Assembly: GCA_945949035.1 (NCBI GenBank)
Contig: CAMFDH010000080.1
Span: 1 to 6,266, forward strand
Length of the DNA stretch: 6,266 nucleotides
Direction: 5' to 3'
DNA from: an uncultured Actinomyces sp.
Lineage (GTDB): Bacteria; Actinomycetota; Actinomycetes; Actinomycetales; Actinomycetaceae
Positions within the stretch are counted from its first letter, which is position 1. Every line of letters begins with the position of its first letter. Shown here piece by piece: positions 6,178 through 6,266 of the stretch. The position numbers and the translations under genes were made by a program. Under the pieces are notes generated by a model that searched no databases, was not told the origin of the DNA, and was given only the letters and a program-made list of their open reading frames with translations.

Positions 6178-6266
6178 TCGCTCACCCTGCGCAGGCGATA
6201 GGGAGACACGCGTCCAAGGCCGCGAAGTTCGGTGGAGGGGAACTCTTGAATCTCATACTCGTTGCG
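6174..6266 (-). CDS. C-terminal end of an unidentified gene, cut by the window edge
   Basis: An open frame enters from the right edge and ends at TGA (6176-6174) after 30 codons; the visible tail runs from RNEYEIQEFPSTELRGLG to PYRLRRVSE. It is polar and ends in a basic patch, with no membrane segment. Its stop overlaps the dtd GTG start by four bases, the usual sign of two genes in one operon, and the dtd Shine-Dalgarno lies inside its last codons. I do not recognise the family. A folate-binding YgfZ-like gene is, as I recall, sometimes next to dtd in actinobacteria, but this tail does not look like the YgfZ C-terminus. Confidence 0.7.
   Translation of the reverse strand, partial: RNEYEIQEFPSTELRGLGRVSPYRLRRVSE

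Noticed and set aside
1..6266. Novel defence, mobile or biosynthetic system
   Set aside because: All complete genes are well-known housekeeping families; there are no transposase, phage, toxin-antitoxin, CRISPR or tRNA signals, and no composition shift was evident by eye.

Overview
The window carries four genes, all on the minus strand, so they read from right to left. In transcription order they are the last 30 codons of an unidentified gene (6266-6174), dtd (6177-5749), clpC (5628-3121) and ppdK (2853-154). The DNA is GC-rich (a 60-base line I counted at 541-600 is 60% G+C). The ClpC protein has the typical actinobacterial N-terminus ([12 protein letters not shown]), two N-terminal repeats and the actinobacterial middle-domain sequence. 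DTD is the short actinobacterial form. I conclude an actinomycete chromosome. The presence of ppdK and the wording of the proteins would fit a fermentative, Actinomycetaceae-like lineage, but I cannot fix family or genus from this window.

Right end (5749-6266): the tail of an unknown gene overlaps the GTG start of dtd by four bases (GTGA), so the two are probably co-transcribed and translationally coupled. DTD removes D-amino acids and glycine mischarged onto tRNA. Centre right (5629-5748): this is the clpC promoter region. It has a good match to the ClgR activator box directly after the dtd stop, a -10-like TACTCT, a small palindrome over that -10, and a strong AAGGGGG ribosome binding site. 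ClpC is the Hsp100 unfoldase that feeds ClpP1P2, and a ClgR box is what would be expected in front of it in an actinomycete.

Centre (2854-3120): clpC ends in a clear intrinsic terminator with 14-bp arms followed by TTTT, so ppdK is a separate transcription unit. The rest of this gap holds the probable ppdK promoter (an extended -10 at 2935-2943), an 18-bp imperfect palindrome just downstream of it, and inverted repeats upstream. ppdK encodes pyruvate, phosphate dikinase, which interconverts pyruvate and phosphoenolpyruvate. Left end (1-153): there is no gene here, only several overlapping GC-rich inverted repeats in the ppdK 3' region, probably a terminator.

The genes are ordinary housekeeping, protein-quality-control and central-metabolism genes. 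I found no mobile element, CRISPR array, RNA gene or undescribed multi-gene system. The observations most worth checking are regulatory: the ClgR-like box, the palindromes near the clpC and ppdK promoters, and an unusual ClpP-docking tripeptide (TGF) in ClpC.
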